A stretch of 64,000 nt of DNA from Aridibacter sp965216195 (GCA_965216195.1 OZ244151.1:2790001-2854000), one strand, 5' to 3'. Shown: positions 34,060 through 43,912, counted from the stretch's first letter. Made by a program: numbers and translations. The notes: a model not told the origin generated them from the letters alone.

Positions 34060-35440
34060 TCCGGATCGCTCTCGCTGGCGAGCCAACCGCGAGTTTATTT
34101 TCCGGAATATCCTTAGTAGCAACGGTTCCCGCTCCCGTTACGGCACCATCGCCAACTTTAATCGGCGCAACAAGCATTGTGTCCGAGCCAATTTTTACGT
34201 CATTGCCGATCTCGGTTTCGTGTTTGTTTTTGCCGTCGTAGTTGCAGGTAATCGTACCTGCGCCTATGTTTGAATTTTCTCCGACGGTTGCATCACCGAG
34301 ATATGTAAGATGATTTGCTTTTGAGTTTTTGCCCAGCGTCGTTTTCTTCATCTCAACAAAATTCCCAACCTTAGCTCCCTCTTTCATTACCGCTGCCGGT
34401 CGCAAATGGGCGAAAGGTCCGACGTTGCAATTGTCTCCAACCTCTGCATCCGTGATCAAACAATTATCGAGAATCGTAACGCGGTCGCCGATCTTGGAAT
34501 TTGCTATGCGTGTTCCTGAGCGAACGCTACAACCTTCACCAATTTCAGACTCACCTTCAACCATTACATTTGGATAAAGCACCGTATCACGACCAATTTT
34601 CGCATCCGGGCTGACATAAACGTTTTTTGGATCGATCAATGTCACACCATCTTCTTCTAACAAACGTTCTACGACGCTCTCTCTAAGTTTCTTTTCCATA
34701 TCTGCTAGCTGCGCTCGACTGTTAATCCCCTCAATCTCAGTTTCGTCGTTATGCAAATAAACCGAGATCGTTTCTCCATCTTCTTTCAGGATTTTCGGAG
34801 CGTCCGTGAGGTAGTATTCTCCTTGAGCGTTGTCGTTTTTTACTTTTGATAGCGCGCCGTATAGTTTTTTTGTGTCAAAACAATAAATCCCTGAATTGAT
34901 TTCCCGGGTTTTCAGTTCTTCATCTGTACCGTCTTTTTGCTCGACAATTCGATCAAACGAATCTCCATCAGCACGAATAACCCGTCCATAACCCGAGGGG
35001 TCTTTAAGTTCGACTGTTAGGATAGTGCAAGCCGCTTCACTCTGCCTGTGTCGATTTAGTAGGGCGTCGAGCGTTTCAGCTTTGATCAATGGCACATCAC
35101 CCGAGAGGATCAAAAGCTCGGAATCTTCACTTTCAAGAAACTCGCGCGCTGAATTTACGGCGTCTCCTGTTCCAAGCTGTTCTTTTTGCCAGGGAAACTC
35201 GGCTCGATCAGCGCCAATTTCTTCAACCACTGCAGTTTTCACGTCTTCGCCCTGATGTCCGATCACGGTGTAAATCTTTCGTGGAGATAATCCAACGGCT
35301 GTTCGTGCTACATGCCCAATCAAAGTGCGTCCATCGAGCTGATGCAATACCTTCGCTAGACTCGAACGCATTCTAGTTCCGAGTCCCGCAGCGAGTATCA
35401 AAACATCGAGCGGTTGTCCGTGATTGTTTTCGCTTACCAT
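34040..35440 (-). CDS. glmU: Bifunctional UDP-GlcNAc pyrophosphorylase/GlcN-1-P acetyltransferase
   Basis: The last two steps to UDP-GlcNAc. The N-terminal nucleotidyltransferase domain opens LILAAGLGTRMRSSLAK (about 14-30); the C-terminal half is a left-handed beta-helix with hexapeptide repeats and the NHLTYLGD and GAGTITCNYDG motifs of the acetyltransferase. ATG 35440 (MVSENN) is chosen because it follows the yvcK stop by 7 bp; the longer frame would overlap yvcK. The very end (TVKSEK) comes from heptamer DNA repeats and is not part of the family. Confidence 0.96.
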   Translation of the reverse strand: MVSENNHGQPLDVLILAAGLGTRMRSSLAKVLHQLDGRTLIGHVARTAVGLSPRKIYTVIGHQGEDVKTAVVEEIGADRAEFPWQKEQLGTGDAVNSAREFLESEDSELLILSGDVPLIKAETLDALLNRHRQSEAACTILTVELKDPSGYGRVIRADGDSFDRIVEQKDGTDEELKTREINSGIYCFDTKKLYGALSKVKNDNAQGEYYLTDAPKILKEDGETISVYLHNDETEIEGINSRAQLADMEKKLRESVVERLLEEDGVTLIDPKNVYVSPDAKIGRDTVLYPNVMVEGESEIGEGCSVRSGTRIANSKIGDRVTILDNCLITDAEVGDNCNVGPFAHLRPAAVMKEGAKVGNFVEMKKTTLGKNSKANHLTYLGDATVGENSNIGAGTITCNYDGKNKHETEIGNDVKIGSDTMLVAPIKVGDGAVTGAGTVATKDIPENKLAVGSPARAIRTVKSEK

Positions 35441-35447
35441 ACTATAA

Positions 35448-36509
35448 TTAAGGAGCAATGAGCGCTGCCAGGCGATCTCGCATTTGGCTCAATTGGGGTT
35501 GCTGAAGCGCACAGAGCATTACTACTCGTGCTAGTTTGTCAGGGTCGTGGCGAACCTTGTCGCCCTCATCTAAAAGATTACCATAAATAATCTCCGCACC
35601 GGCAACTGTATCAGGGGATATCGAATCCGAGAGTCCGATTTGCCGCGCACCGCCTTCTTCATATCGATCAGCTTGAGAATCTCTCACCGGATAATTATTT
35701 ACTACTACATAATCAAAATCTATTTTTGGTGCGTATTTCAAAATGGCTTCTACGTGTCCTCGAGCTGAAAATCCTTCAGTTTCACCGGGCTGAGTCATTA
35801 AATTGCAGATAAACACCTTGATCGCCGAGGACTCGGCAATCGCTTCGGCCACTCCCTTCACGAGAATTGGAGGAAGCAGACTCGTAAAAAGTGATCCAGG
35901 TCCGACAGTAATAATATTTGCCTCGTGTATGGCGAGCAGCGTCTCTGGTAATGGATGACAGTCAACGGGTTCCAAACTTAGTTTCTTAATCGAGGTTCCT
36001 ACTTTAGCAACATTTGTTTCGCCGCGAATGACATCACCATTCTCGAGCTCGGCGACGAGTCTTACATCTTCAGTCGTTGCAGGATAAATATGGCCCTTGC
36101 TCGCAAGAATCTCCGAGGATATTTTAACGGCATCGGAAAAATCTCCCGTCACTTCAGAAAGGGCTGCAAGGAATAGATTTCCAAAGCTGTGTCCACCCAA
36201 TTCTCCATCCCCCGTAAAGCGGTGTTGAAACAAGCGCGAGAGCATATGAGAATCTTCCGAAAGCGCTACCATACAATTTCTAATATCTCCGGGCGGCAGC
36301 ATTTGTAATTCGTCGCGAAGCCTCCCCGAACTTCCGCCATCGTCGGAAACAGCCACAACGGCCGAGAGATTCCTTATCCATGTCGGACTTTCTTTTTGAG
36401 CGTCAACATACTGTTTAAGCCCAGAAAGTAGGGTCGAAAGACCATTTCCACCTCCAATGGCGACAATGTTAAGTCCTAATGAATTTTGAGAAAATAGATG
36501 GTTTTTCAT
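35448..36509 (-). CDS. yvcK: YvcK/CofD-like gluconeogenesis factor
   Basis: A 353-residue protein with the N-terminal nucleotide-sugar-binding segment IVAIGGGNGLSTLLSG and internal DDGGSSGRLR and GDIRNCM motifs typical of YvcK. In Bacillus it binds UDP-GlcNAc and helps place peptidoglycan synthesis during gluconeogenic growth. Placement next to glmU and glmS fits this. ATG 36509 is chosen over an upstream frame extension of 16 residues. Confidence 0.94.
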   Translation of the reverse strand: MKNHLFSQNSLGLNIVAIGGGNGLSTLLSGLKQYVDAQKESPTWIRNLSAVVAVSDDGGSSGRLRDELQMLPPGDIRNCMVALSEDSHMLSRLFQHRFTGDGELGGHSFGNLFLAALSEVTGDFSDAVKISSEILASKGHIYPATTEDVRLVAELENGDVIRGETNVAKVGTSIKKLSLEPVDCHPLPETLLAIHEANIITVGPGSLFTSLLPPILVKGVAEAIAESSAIKVFICNLMTQPGETEGFSARGHVEAILKYAPKIDFDYVVVNNYPVRDSQADRYEEGGARQIGLSDSISPDTVAGAEIIYGNLLDEGDKVRHDPDKLARVVMLCALQQPQLSQMRDRLAALIAP

Positions 36510-36841
36510 TGCTGTGAATGTGATAGGGTGTGAACAAGGCAGGCGCCTGAATCTCAATCCAGACCTTTAAAGTTTATCATTTTCCAGTTTGAGTTTTCAA
36601 GATTTCGCCCAACTAGTCGTTGTTATTCCTTCCAAAGCTACATCTGTATAACAAATTTTATCAAATGCTAATAAATAAAAAAACTACTTGAAGCTAAAAG
36701 AGCGATTGTGCTAAATTATAGGTTGTGCGGGTTGTTTCCGCCTAGTTAAGGTCTTGCCAACAACCGCGAATCCTTAAAATGATGTCGGGTAAACTTTGCC
36801 CGCCAGATTCCCTAATAACAACTTATCCGAGAGACCATTGA
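36510..36841. other. Divergent intergenic region between yvcK and mglB
   Basis: 332 bp with no credible gene. A possible plus-strand promoter for mglB is TTGAAG (36688-36693), 18 bp, TAAATT (36712-36717). Nothing else was recognised. Confidence 0.4.
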
Positions 36842-37324
36842 ATGGCTAAAGCGCCGGTAATTATAAACGAAGAGAATTTTCAAAAGATCAAGACATTGTT
36901 GGCTAGTCTTTGCGTCGAATGCCGGGCTCGAGTTGTTTTCCTTGTCGATCGTGACGGACAGCCGATTGCCTTTCACGGTGATATAGGTGAAATGGATACT
37001 ACCAGTTTCTCGTCACTCGCCGCAGGAAACGTTGCGGCGACGAGTAGCATGGCCCAACTCATAGGCGAAGATGAGTTTCCAAGTGTCGTTCACGAAGGAA
37101 AACGGGAAAGTATTTTTATTTCTGTGATCGGACGATCGCTTTTGGTTGTTGTTTTCGACGAAAGTTCGACCGTAAGCTTGGTTAAGCTAAGAACGAAGCG
37201 TGCTGCACACGGGGTTGCAAAAGTTTTGGAAGAAGTTGCCAGAGAATCGGCAAATCAAGCGCTGAGTGATACTTCGTTCTTTGCCGAAGTTTCCGATGAT
37301 GATATAAACAGTCTTTTTAGTTAG
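36842..37324 (+). CDS. mglB: Roadblock/LC7 domain protein, MglB-like
   Basis: A 160-residue roadblock-domain protein. Residues about 20-125 show the alternating strands and helices of the fold (ARVVFLVDRDGQPIAFHGD, SLAAGNVAATSSMAQ). MglB is the GTPase-activating partner of MglA in Myxococcus and sets cell polarity. The mglA gene follows after 23 bp. No motility genes are in the window, so what polarity governs here is unknown. Confidence 0.9.
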   Translation: MAKAPVIINEENFQKIKTLLASLCVECRARVVFLVDRDGQPIAFHGDIGEMDTTSFSSLAAGNVAATSSMAQLIGEDEFPSVVHEGKRESIFISVIGRSLLVVVFDESSTVSLVKLRTKRAAHGVAKVLEEVARESANQALSDTSFFAEVSDDDINSLFS

Positions 37325-37347
37325 CTGCATCAAAGTTTGAAAGAAAT

Positions 37348-37932
37348 ATGACATTCATAAATTACGCATCACGCGAAATAAATTGCAAAATTGTTTACTA
37401 CGGTCCGGGACTTTGCGGTAAGACAACCAATCTCCAGCACATCTACGATTCAACCGCTAAGGAAGCAAAAGGAAAACTTATCAGCCTTGCGACCGAAACT
37501 GATCGAACCTTGTTTTTCGATTTTATGCCGCTCGAGCTCGGAACTGTTCGCGGTTTCAAAACTCGGTTTCATCTTTACACGGTTCCCGGACAAGTCTATT
37601 ACGACGCTTCGAGGAAATTGATCTTAAAAGGTGTTGACGGTGTGGTTTTTGTCGCCGACAGCCAGGAAGAGCGCATGGATGCGAATATCGAATCGCTCTA
37701 TAACCTCGAAGAAAATCTTGAGTCGCAGGGTTTTGACTTGATGAAGATTCCTTACGTACTGCAACTCAACAAACGAGATCTGCCAAATATTATCCCTGTC
37801 GATGAGCTAAAAGCCGAACTCCAGAAAAAAGGTGAGCCGGTTTTTGATGCAATCGCGACCGAAGGCGATGGCGTTTTTGACACTTTGAAAGCTGTGGCCA
37901 AGCAGGTTTTGACCGAGCTGAGAAAAGGATAA
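37348..37932 (+). CDS. mglA: Ras-like GTPase MglA
   Basis: A 194-residue small GTPase. Walker A is G19-PGLCGKT26, the switch-II region reads TVPGQ (78-82) in place of the usual DxxG as in other MglA proteins, and the guanine motif is N141-K-R-D. It cycles between cell poles in Myxococcus under MglB control. A strong terminator follows 21 bp after the stop. Confidence 0.95.
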   Translation: MTFINYASREINCKIVYYGPGLCGKTTNLQHIYDSTAKEAKGKLISLATETDRTLFFDFMPLELGTVRGFKTRFHLYTVPGQVYYDASRKLILKGVDGVVFVADSQEERMDANIESLYNLEENLESQGFDLMKIPYVLQLNKRDLPNIIPVDELKAELQKKGEPVFDAIATEGDGVFDTLKAVAKQVLTELRKG

Positions 37933-37953
37933 ATTTAAGTAGTTTTTAGCAAC

Positions 37954-37996
37954 AAAAAAGGACGGTGGTTAGCAAATGTAACCACCGTCCTTTTTT
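37954..37996. terminator. Rho-independent terminator, bidirectional
   Basis: A perfect 17-bp stem, AAAAAAGGACGGTGGTT (37954-37970) paired with 37980-37996, a 9-nt loop and a T6 tract. The A6 on the other side lets it work for both mglA and the convergent tRNA genes. Confidence 0.95.
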
Positions 37997-38004
37997 CGAT
38001 TTAA

Positions 38005-38083
<79 letters not shown>

Positions 38084-38091
38084 GTATCAAT

Positions 38092-38170
38092 TTCGGAAGT
38101 CGGATTTCGGATATCAGATTTATCCGACATCTCAATTAAATCCGCATTCCGCAATCGCAAATCCGCAATC
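38092..38170. repeat. Inverted heptamer repeats between two tRNA genes
   Basis: The left arm (38092-38123) is CGGATTT-like heptamers and the right arm (38137-38170) is inverted AAATCCG/CAATCCG-like units, with a 13-bp centre. The right arm is the same unit type as the repeat in rluD (2099-2133). Confidence 0.8.
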
Positions 38171-38174
38171 GATC

Positions 38175-38250
38175 TGGTGGGCATAGAAGGACTCGAACCT
38201 ACAGCTTCCTCCTTGTAAGGGAGGCTGTCTACCAATTGACATATATGCCC
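38175..38250 (-). tRNA. tRNA-Val (TAC)
   Basis: A 76-nt cloverleaf on the minus strand. Acceptor stem GGGCATA/TATGCCC, discriminator A, CCA encoded; anticodon stem CCTCC/GGAGG with loop CTTACAA and anticodon TAC. It is upstream of tRNA-Asp and may be co-transcribed. Confidence 0.97.
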
Positions 38251-38350
38251 AAACTCAAAAAATTTTGTCAAAAAAACTCGCCGTATTCAAACCAACGGCG
38301 AATTGCAATGCTACGAAAATTGTCCTTTGAATGTCAAGTAAAGTGTAAGG

Positions 38351-39355
38351 TCAGAGAGATTTTCTAAATCGAGGACGCTGAGTCTTTGAGCGCCCAATCG
38401 CATCATACCTAAGAATCGTTCCGCCAAACCCAACTACCCATCCTCGGTTTCCCTTGAAATGGATTGATTCGAGCCTATGATTCGAGCGGGAGTCTTCCGC
38501 AACCCATACATCTCCGCCGGTTTGAGTGTGCAATATTGTGCCGTTGTCACCAATCGCCCAACCTTCTTTAGAATTAATAAAATAGAGGTCATTTAGGCGC
38601 TCTTTTGTGCGGGCCTGCTGGCTGCGCCAAAATCTACCGCCGTTAGTAGTATTAAAAATGCTGCCGTCGGTTCCAACCGCCCATCCCCGCTTCTTCGTAG
38701 TGAAAAACACGGCGTTGAATTTCGAAACTTTTCTTTCATTAATCTGAGCCTGATTCCAGGTCAAACCGGCGTCTTCAGTAAACAATATCGTTCCACCGCC
38801 GCCGACGATTGTGCTATTTAGGTCATCCAGAAAAACACCATCCGACATGAGGTATCTGCTCGGCAAGCTTAGCTTTTTCCAGCCTCGATTATCGTCTTCG
38901 AGACCAAAAAGAATCCCCATTTCTCCAATCGCCAAGCCAAATCCGTTTAAGGAAAAGAATATTTTTGTGACTCGGTGGCGTGGATTATCCTTAAACTCAA
39001 TTTGCTCCCATTTTTTGCCGCCATTCGTTGTCTTTAGTAGGTAGGATGCCGAATTACTTCCGAGAGAAAAAACGTCCCGCTCGCATAAAATCCATCCATT
39101 ATTTTTATCCGTAAAATATATCTCCCGTAGGTTATCGCGCGAGGCCGTCGCAACCTTTTTCCAGGTTGTTCCTCCATCAGTCGTCTTCAAAAGGGTTCCC
39201 TTGCTGCCGCCAATCCAGCCTGTATTCGCATCGACGAAATAGACAGTTTTCAGCCACGCCAGCGTATTTGCAGACTGTTTTTGCCAGCCAGCCTCAACAT
39301 TCTGAAAACTAAAAAGCACGAAGCCTATCAGTAGAGTTTCTTTGATATATCTCAT
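38351..39355 (-). CDS. Ycf48-like beta-propeller protein, secreted
   Basis: A 334-residue protein with a signal peptide (about 1-22) and six or seven repeats of the Ycf48/BNR type, each with GWxxGxxGTxLxTxDGGxTW-like blocks (for example TGWIGGSKGTLLKTTDGG, residues about 45-62). In cyanobacteria Ycf48 helps assemble photosystem II; outside phototrophs these propellers are of unknown role. Being the last gene of the exopolysaccharide/exosortase cluster, it may work at the envelope. The frame shows no truncation. Confidence 0.88.
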   Translation of the reverse strand: MRYIKETLLIGFVLFSFQNVEAGWQKQSANTLAWLKTVYFVDANTGWIGGSKGTLLKTTDGGTTWKKVATASRDNLREIYFTDKNNGWILCERDVFSLGSNSASYLLKTTNGGKKWEQIEFKDNPRHRVTKIFFSLNGFGLAIGEMGILFGLEDDNRGWKKLSLPSRYLMSDGVFLDDLNSTIVGGGGTILFTEDAGLTWNQAQINERKVSKFNAVFFTTKKRGWAVGTDGSIFNTTNGGRFWRSQQARTKERLNDLYFINSKEGWAIGDNGTILHTQTGGDVWVAEDSRSNHRLESIHFKGNRGWVVGFGGTILRYDAIGRSKTQRPRFRKSL

Positions 39356-39413
39356 TTAAACGTTTAGGGTTGTCGCAACATACGACTACCCTAATTAAGG
39401 TTTTAAGGGTTAT

Positions 39414-40220
39414 TTATAAAGGAGTTCCTAATAGCCCTCGGAAACCAGCCACTTTTGTAACTACGTTAAGAAATTTATTCCAGGTAAATTTCTTACCAGG
39501 AACAATTACCTGATCCCCAGGTCTTAGAAACACAGTAGGAGCTTTTCCTCTCTCAATATCGAGCAAGTTAACGGGCTGCTGCTGCATAAATCCTTCCGGG
39601 CTAAACCTTGCAATCAATACCTTCCGCTTGTCAGCACCCTTGGCGATACCCCCAGCATTTAAGATAGCTTCGTTTACACTGATCCTGCTGTCCATGATCC
39701 TCACGCCCGGCGTAAGGACATTACCCACTACGGAGTAGCGTGCCGATCCCGCTTTTACGAGTGTTACCGTAACATCCGGGTCGATAATGTATTCATCGAG
39801 TTGCTTCGTCACCACTGCCGCAACTTCCTCAACCGTTCGACCGCCTACGCGAACGCCACCCGGAATTAACGGGTATGAAATCTTTGCCGTAGGAGGCACA
39901 GTCACATCGATTTTGCAGTAATCCGGACATTGACCGAAAACCTCAACCGAAATGATGTCGTTTGGTCCAAGCCTATATTCCGACAAATAGTTTGTGTAAA
40001 CCTCAGCGATTTTCTCGGGATCATCATTTTCCCTAGGATCGTCTCCAACCGTCTTTTCTTCCTGCCCGGATTTTACGACAGTCGATCCTGTAACCTTCTC
40101 AGCCTTTGCAATTTTCTCGGGTTCCTTATTTCCCTCAACCTGGGCAAAAACGCCGGTTGAAAAAACTAACCCGATAATCATAACCAAGGTTAAACAAATG
40201 TTTGTTTTTACTACTTTCAT
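39414..40220 (-). CDS. Polysaccharide export protein (Wza-like, SLBB)
   Basis: A 268-residue periplasmic/outer-membrane protein with a signal peptide (about 1-26), a polysaccharide export domain (RLGPNDIISVEVFG, about 81-94) and an SLBB-like region (SVVGNVLTPGVRIM, about 163-176). It forms the exit channel for exopolysaccharide. No lipobox cysteine was seen, unlike E. coli Wza. It lies 88 bp downstream of the priming glycosyltransferase gene. Confidence 0.92.
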   Translation of the reverse strand: MKVVKTNICLTLVMIIGLVFSTGVFAQVEGNKEPEKIAKAEKVTGSTVVKSGQEEKTVGDDPRENDDPEKIAEVYTNYLSEYRLGPNDIISVEVFGQCPDYCKIDVTVPPTAKISYPLIPGGVRVGGRTVEEVAAVVTKQLDEYIIDPDVTVTLVKAGSARYSVVGNVLTPGVRIMDSRISVNEAILNAGGIAKGADKRKVLIARFSPEGFMQQQPVNLLDIERGKAPTVFLRPGDQVIVPGKKFTWNKFLNVVTKVAGFRGLLGTPL

Positions 40221-40308
40221 TTTCGTTCTCCGTTTAGGCTATACTCCAGCCTATTTCCACTAATTAAAACACTTATTAGAATGTTTAATCCAGTTTTTCT
40301 GTATCTAA

Positions 40309-41700
40309 TTACCTTCCTCCGCGACCAAAAAGCACGGTTTTTATAGTTTCAAAAACAATTACGAAATCAAGCGCCAGGGTCTGATTTTTTATATAATAAA
40401 GATCATACTGTAGTTTCTGCTTGGCATCCTCAACCGAAGCCCCGTAGGGATACTTAATTTGCGCCCAACCGGTCAACCCCGGGGCCACTAAATGCCTATG
40501 ATCATAATAAGTTATCTCTTTTGCTAACTTTGATACGAAATGGGGGCGTTCAGGGCGGGGGCCTACAAAACTCATTTCTCCTTTAATTATATTCCAAAAC
40601 TGAGGAATCTCATCTACACGAATAATTCTGATTATTTTACCGACTCGAGTTACTCGATCATCATCTGAGGTGGCCCAAATCGGTTCCCCGTCTTTTTCCG
40701 CATCGACTTTCATCGAACGGAATTTAACCACTTCAAAAACCCGTCCGTTTTTCCCAACTCGCTGCTGGCGATAGAAAATGGGTCCCCGAGAATCGAGTTT
40801 TACCAAAAGCGCCGTTACCAACGCAATCGGAAGCGACAACACAAAACCGATAAGACCAAGCGTCCGGTGGACCATATTACGCATTACCGTTTCAAGTCTT
40901 GTGTCTCGTCCTCTACCTTCAAAAATCAACCAGGACGGGCGCAACATACCCGCGTGAACCTTTCCCGTTACTCTTTCGTAAAAAGACGCGCATTCTTCAA
41001 TATTTACATCGCCCGCTAAGCTCATTTTGAGAAGGGCGTCCGTCGGGAAGGTTCCCCTGCGTTCGCGCAATGCGATTACAACGCGGTCAATATACGAATC
41101 TTTGATGATTTTTCCGAGTTCGTTAGTTGTACCCAGAACCTTCAGATGCGAAATTATCTCCCCTTTCTTCAACCCGTTTTCGGAAACGAATCCAAGTACT
41201 CTAAAACCCGCGTCGCGTCGTTCGATGGTAGCTTGCGCAATCTCTTTTGCCGCTGGTCCGGTTCCGACAATTACAATCTTTTCGCCGATTTCCGGATGCC
41301 CCGTAAGCGAGTGGATGAGTACCCGCCAAACTAACAGAAGAACGAGCACAATCGCGACCGAGATTACTGAAACCCCACGACCAATCAAAAGCGGCGGTAC
41401 AAAGTAAAACAACAGCGCGAGAACGGCCCAGGCAATTCCCAAAGATTGGATTAACCGAAGCATCAGCTCTCGTCGATTCGCAATTACGGTGTAGTCGTAA
41501 AGATCGTAGAGGTAAAGAATCAAAACGCAAACGATCATAGCAAGAGCGATTTTTAGCCACCCGGTTTGCTGATTCAATTGGTAAGCGGCGCCAAAGTAGC
41601 CTAACCTGGCGTAAAGTGCCAACACGATTCCGGCATAGATAATTGCGGCATCGGCAAGTATCAACCAGATCACACGTGGGCTTAGCTGAGTTCCGCTCAT
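40309..41700 (-). CDS. Exopolysaccharide priming glycosylphosphotransferase
   Basis: A 463-residue polyprenyl-phosphate sugar-phosphate transferase that starts the repeat unit on undecaprenyl phosphate. Four or five N-terminal membrane helices, a CoA-binding-like middle domain (IVIVGTGPAAKEIAQ) and the C-terminal sugar transferase domain (FEVVKFRSMKVDAE, FVGPRPERP, GLTGWAQI). This is the type found with exosortase EPS clusters. Confidence 0.94.
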   Translation of the reverse strand: MSGTQLSPRVIWLILADAAIIYAGIVLALYARLGYFGAAYQLNQQTGWLKIALAMIVCVLILYLYDLYDYTVIANRRELMLRLIQSLGIAWAVLALLFYFVPPLLIGRGVSVISVAIVLVLLLVWRVLIHSLTGHPEIGEKIVIVGTGPAAKEIAQATIERRDAGFRVLGFVSENGLKKGEIISHLKVLGTTNELGKIIKDSYIDRVVIALRERRGTFPTDALLKMSLAGDVNIEECASFYERVTGKVHAGMLRPSWLIFEGRGRDTRLETVMRNMVHRTLGLIGFVLSLPIALVTALLVKLDSRGPIFYRQQRVGKNGRVFEVVKFRSMKVDAEKDGEPIWATSDDDRVTRVGKIIRIIRVDEIPQFWNIIKGEMSFVGPRPERPHFVSKLAKEITYYDHRHLVAPGLTGWAQIKYPYGASVEDAKQKLQYDLYYIKNQTLALDFVIVFETIKTVLFGRGGR

Positions 41701-41730
41701 TTGTTTCTAGGTGAGAGTCGGCACAAACGT

Positions 41731-42756
41731 CTATTCACTAATCAGACGTTTATTTTTGTAATAGCCGTAGCCGTAGTTGCTTTCAGCCATTTCTTCATCG
41801 CTTTGGTTGAGAACAACACCAAGCATTCTGTCTTTCGGGAGGGTTTCTAACACGCGATCTACTGACGCGTACTTAGTTCGTCCGGCTCGTATCACGAGCA
41901 TCGCGCCATCAGCGTGGTTTATTAAAACTGCGGCGTCGGTGAAAATTCCGAGAGGCGGAGCATCGATTATTACGAAATCAAACATATCCCGCGCCTCGCG
42001 AAGAATCTCCTTAAACTTTGGTCCGGAAATCAGCTCTGCAACATCCGTCCGGGCCTCGCCGCCAGGAAGCAGATGAAGTCCGGCCGGCTCAAGTTTCACA
42101 ATTGAATCCTCAAGCGTTGTGGTACCTGACAGGATGTCGGAAAGTCCTTTATCCGTTTCTATTCCCAGGTAATCTGTCAAACTTGGCATACGCAAATCGC
42201 TATCGATAACAAGCGCACTCACACCATCCGTCTGCGCAAGCAACCACGAAAAGTTTAATGCCGTGATGCTTTTTCCTTCCGAAGGATTCACGCTGGCAAT
42301 AACTATCGATTGCAGCTTTTGTCGTTGACTCTTATGTAACACGTGCGTACGCAAACTCCGATATTCTTCGCAATAAGAAGAATGGCGTTGCGTAATAGAT
42401 ACTAAACGTGGTTCGACACGCTCTGCTTCAACTTCCCACCGAGGAAACTCGGGGAGACGTTTTGAAGCAGGGCGCGCAGAACCGACGGCGCTCAAAGTTG
42501 CCCCAGCAGTATCTTTCGAATCTAATTCAGGGAGTGCCGTCCCGATTAGAGAATTCGACTGCTCATTGAACGCCGAACTTGGAGTTCCGATCTTAAAATC
42601 TTCCGAACTGAACATGTCGAGGGAGTTTTCCCCGTTTTTATCAAACGGAACCACTTTCGGCGAATCACCTCTTTGAGGACGTTTTTGTCCTTCAGCAGAT
42701 TTCTGTTTTGCCGGCTGCTCAGTTTTTCGTTTTTCTAATGCTTTTAATATGCTCAT
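41731..42756 (-). CDS. CpsD/CapB-type tyrosine kinase (exosortase-system autokinase)
   Basis: A 341-residue cytoplasmic protein. A disordered N-terminal part (about 1-100) precedes a BY-kinase domain: P-loop NPSEGKSI (where most have PGEGKS), Walker A' ALVIDSDLRMP, Walker B FVIIDAPP. The tail YGYGYYK is a tyrosine cluster, the usual autophosphorylation site. It controls polysaccharide chain length with the GumC-like protein two genes upstream. The Ser in place of the P-loop Gly is a deviation worth noting but should not abolish binding. Confidence 0.9.
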   Translation of the reverse strand: MSILKALEKRKTEQPAKQKSAEGQKRPQRGDSPKVVPFDKNGENSLDMFSSEDFKIGTPSSAFNEQSNSLIGTALPELDSKDTAGATLSAVGSARPASKRLPEFPRWEVEAERVEPRLVSITQRHSSYCEEYRSLRTHVLHKSQRQKLQSIVIASVNPSEGKSITALNFSWLLAQTDGVSALVIDSDLRMPSLTDYLGIETDKGLSDILSGTTTLEDSIVKLEPAGLHLLPGGEARTDVAELISGPKFKEILREARDMFDFVIIDAPPLGIFTDAAVLINHADGAMLVIRAGRTKYASVDRVLETLPKDRMLGVVLNQSDEEMAESNYGYGYYKNKRLISE

Positions 42757-42796
42757 CTCGTTACTCCCCGTAAGGTTAGGAACTAAGTATCTTTAA

Positions 42797-43864
42797 CTAG
42801 TAAAGTCCGCCTACTTCCTCGATCTCCAGATTAATCTCGTCGTCTAAATCATCAAACGGAATTTTTGGTTTTCCGCCTCCGTTTCCGTTATATTTACCGT
42901 TGGGCTTAGAGGATTCCGTCTTAAAGGCACTCTTCTTTTCGACTGGTGTTACACGTGATTGACTGTTCCAGAGTTCCTCGCGCGCTTCGGGAGTCAATAC
43001 TCTTGCGGAGCCAACCTTCTCGACGCGTTCGTCGCTTGCAACAATTTCTCGCTGTGCGGGTAGCATATCCAAGTTGTCAGCTACTTCCTCAATTATTTGT
43101 CGACCGACAATTTGTTCGCCCGCGGCATAAGCCGAAAGCATCGAATTATCGCAAAGGTTATTTATTTGACGCGGAATCCCTTCCGAACACTGGTAAATGT
43201 AATCAACGGCACCTGGCGTGAAGACGTTTGGCTGCTCGGAGCCTGCAATTAAAAGCCTTTCAGTAATGTACCGCTCAACCTCTTCGACATTCGGCAGCTG
43301 GTGCATTTTGCATCGAAGCGCAACTCGTTGCTTAAGCTGACGCAAATTCGGTTGATTGAGCTTATCGCGCAACTCAGGCTGTCCGGTCAATACAATCTGC
43401 AGGTGTTTCGCATTGTCAGACTCGAAATTCATCAGGAGACGAATCTCTTCAAGAACAAAGTCAGATAATTCGTGAGCTTCGTCGATTATTAACACCGTTC
43501 TGAGTCCGCGGCGATGGCGTTCTTCAAGAACCCGGCCCATCTCCGATAAGAGTTCGGCTTTGTTGTTCCAGTCTTTAATCCCGAGCATTTGCGTTACGTG
43601 ATGATAAAATTCATCGATCGACAATCTCGGATTAAAAACATACGCTGCTAAAACACTCGAATCGAGCCGTCTTAAAATCCAGCGCAAAGCCGTTGTCTTA
43701 CCCGTTCCAACCTCACCGGTTAAGACGATCAAGCCTTTTGCGTTTTCCAAACCATAGTAGAGACTAGCTAAAACCTCGTTGTAGCTCGGTGTGAACACAA
43801 TAAACCTCGGATCGGGTGTCAGTGTGAATGGTGTGTCTTCTAATCCAAAAAATTCTTTGTACAT
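42797..43864 (-). CDS. ExeA-like AAA ATPase of the exosortase cluster
   Basis: A 355-residue protein beginning MYKEFFGLEDTPF, the signature of the XrtA-associated/ExeA ATPase family. Walker A G50-EVGTGKT57, Walker B VLIIDEAH (124-131). The last 90 residues are disordered and end in an acidic stretch. It is located between the chain-length protein and the tyrosine kinase; its precise task in polysaccharide export is not known. Confidence 0.92.
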   Translation of the reverse strand: MYKEFFGLEDTPFTLTPDPRFIVFTPSYNEVLASLYYGLENAKGLIVLTGEVGTGKTTALRWILRRLDSSVLAAYVFNPRLSIDEFYHHVTQMLGIKDWNNKAELLSEMGRVLEERHRRGLRTVLIIDEAHELSDFVLEEIRLLMNFESDNAKHLQIVLTGQPELRDKLNQPNLRQLKQRVALRCKMHQLPNVEEVERYITERLLIAGSEQPNVFTPGAVDYIYQCSEGIPRQINNLCDNSMLSAYAAGEQIVGRQIIEEVADNLDMLPAQREIVASDERVEKVGSARVLTPEAREELWNSQSRVTPVEKKSAFKTESSKPNGKYNGNGGGKPKIPFDDLDDEINLEIEEVGGLY

Positions 43865-43912
43865 TTTTCCTGCCTCTTCAAATAGATACGTGAGTATCCT
43901 TTTTTCAAAATT

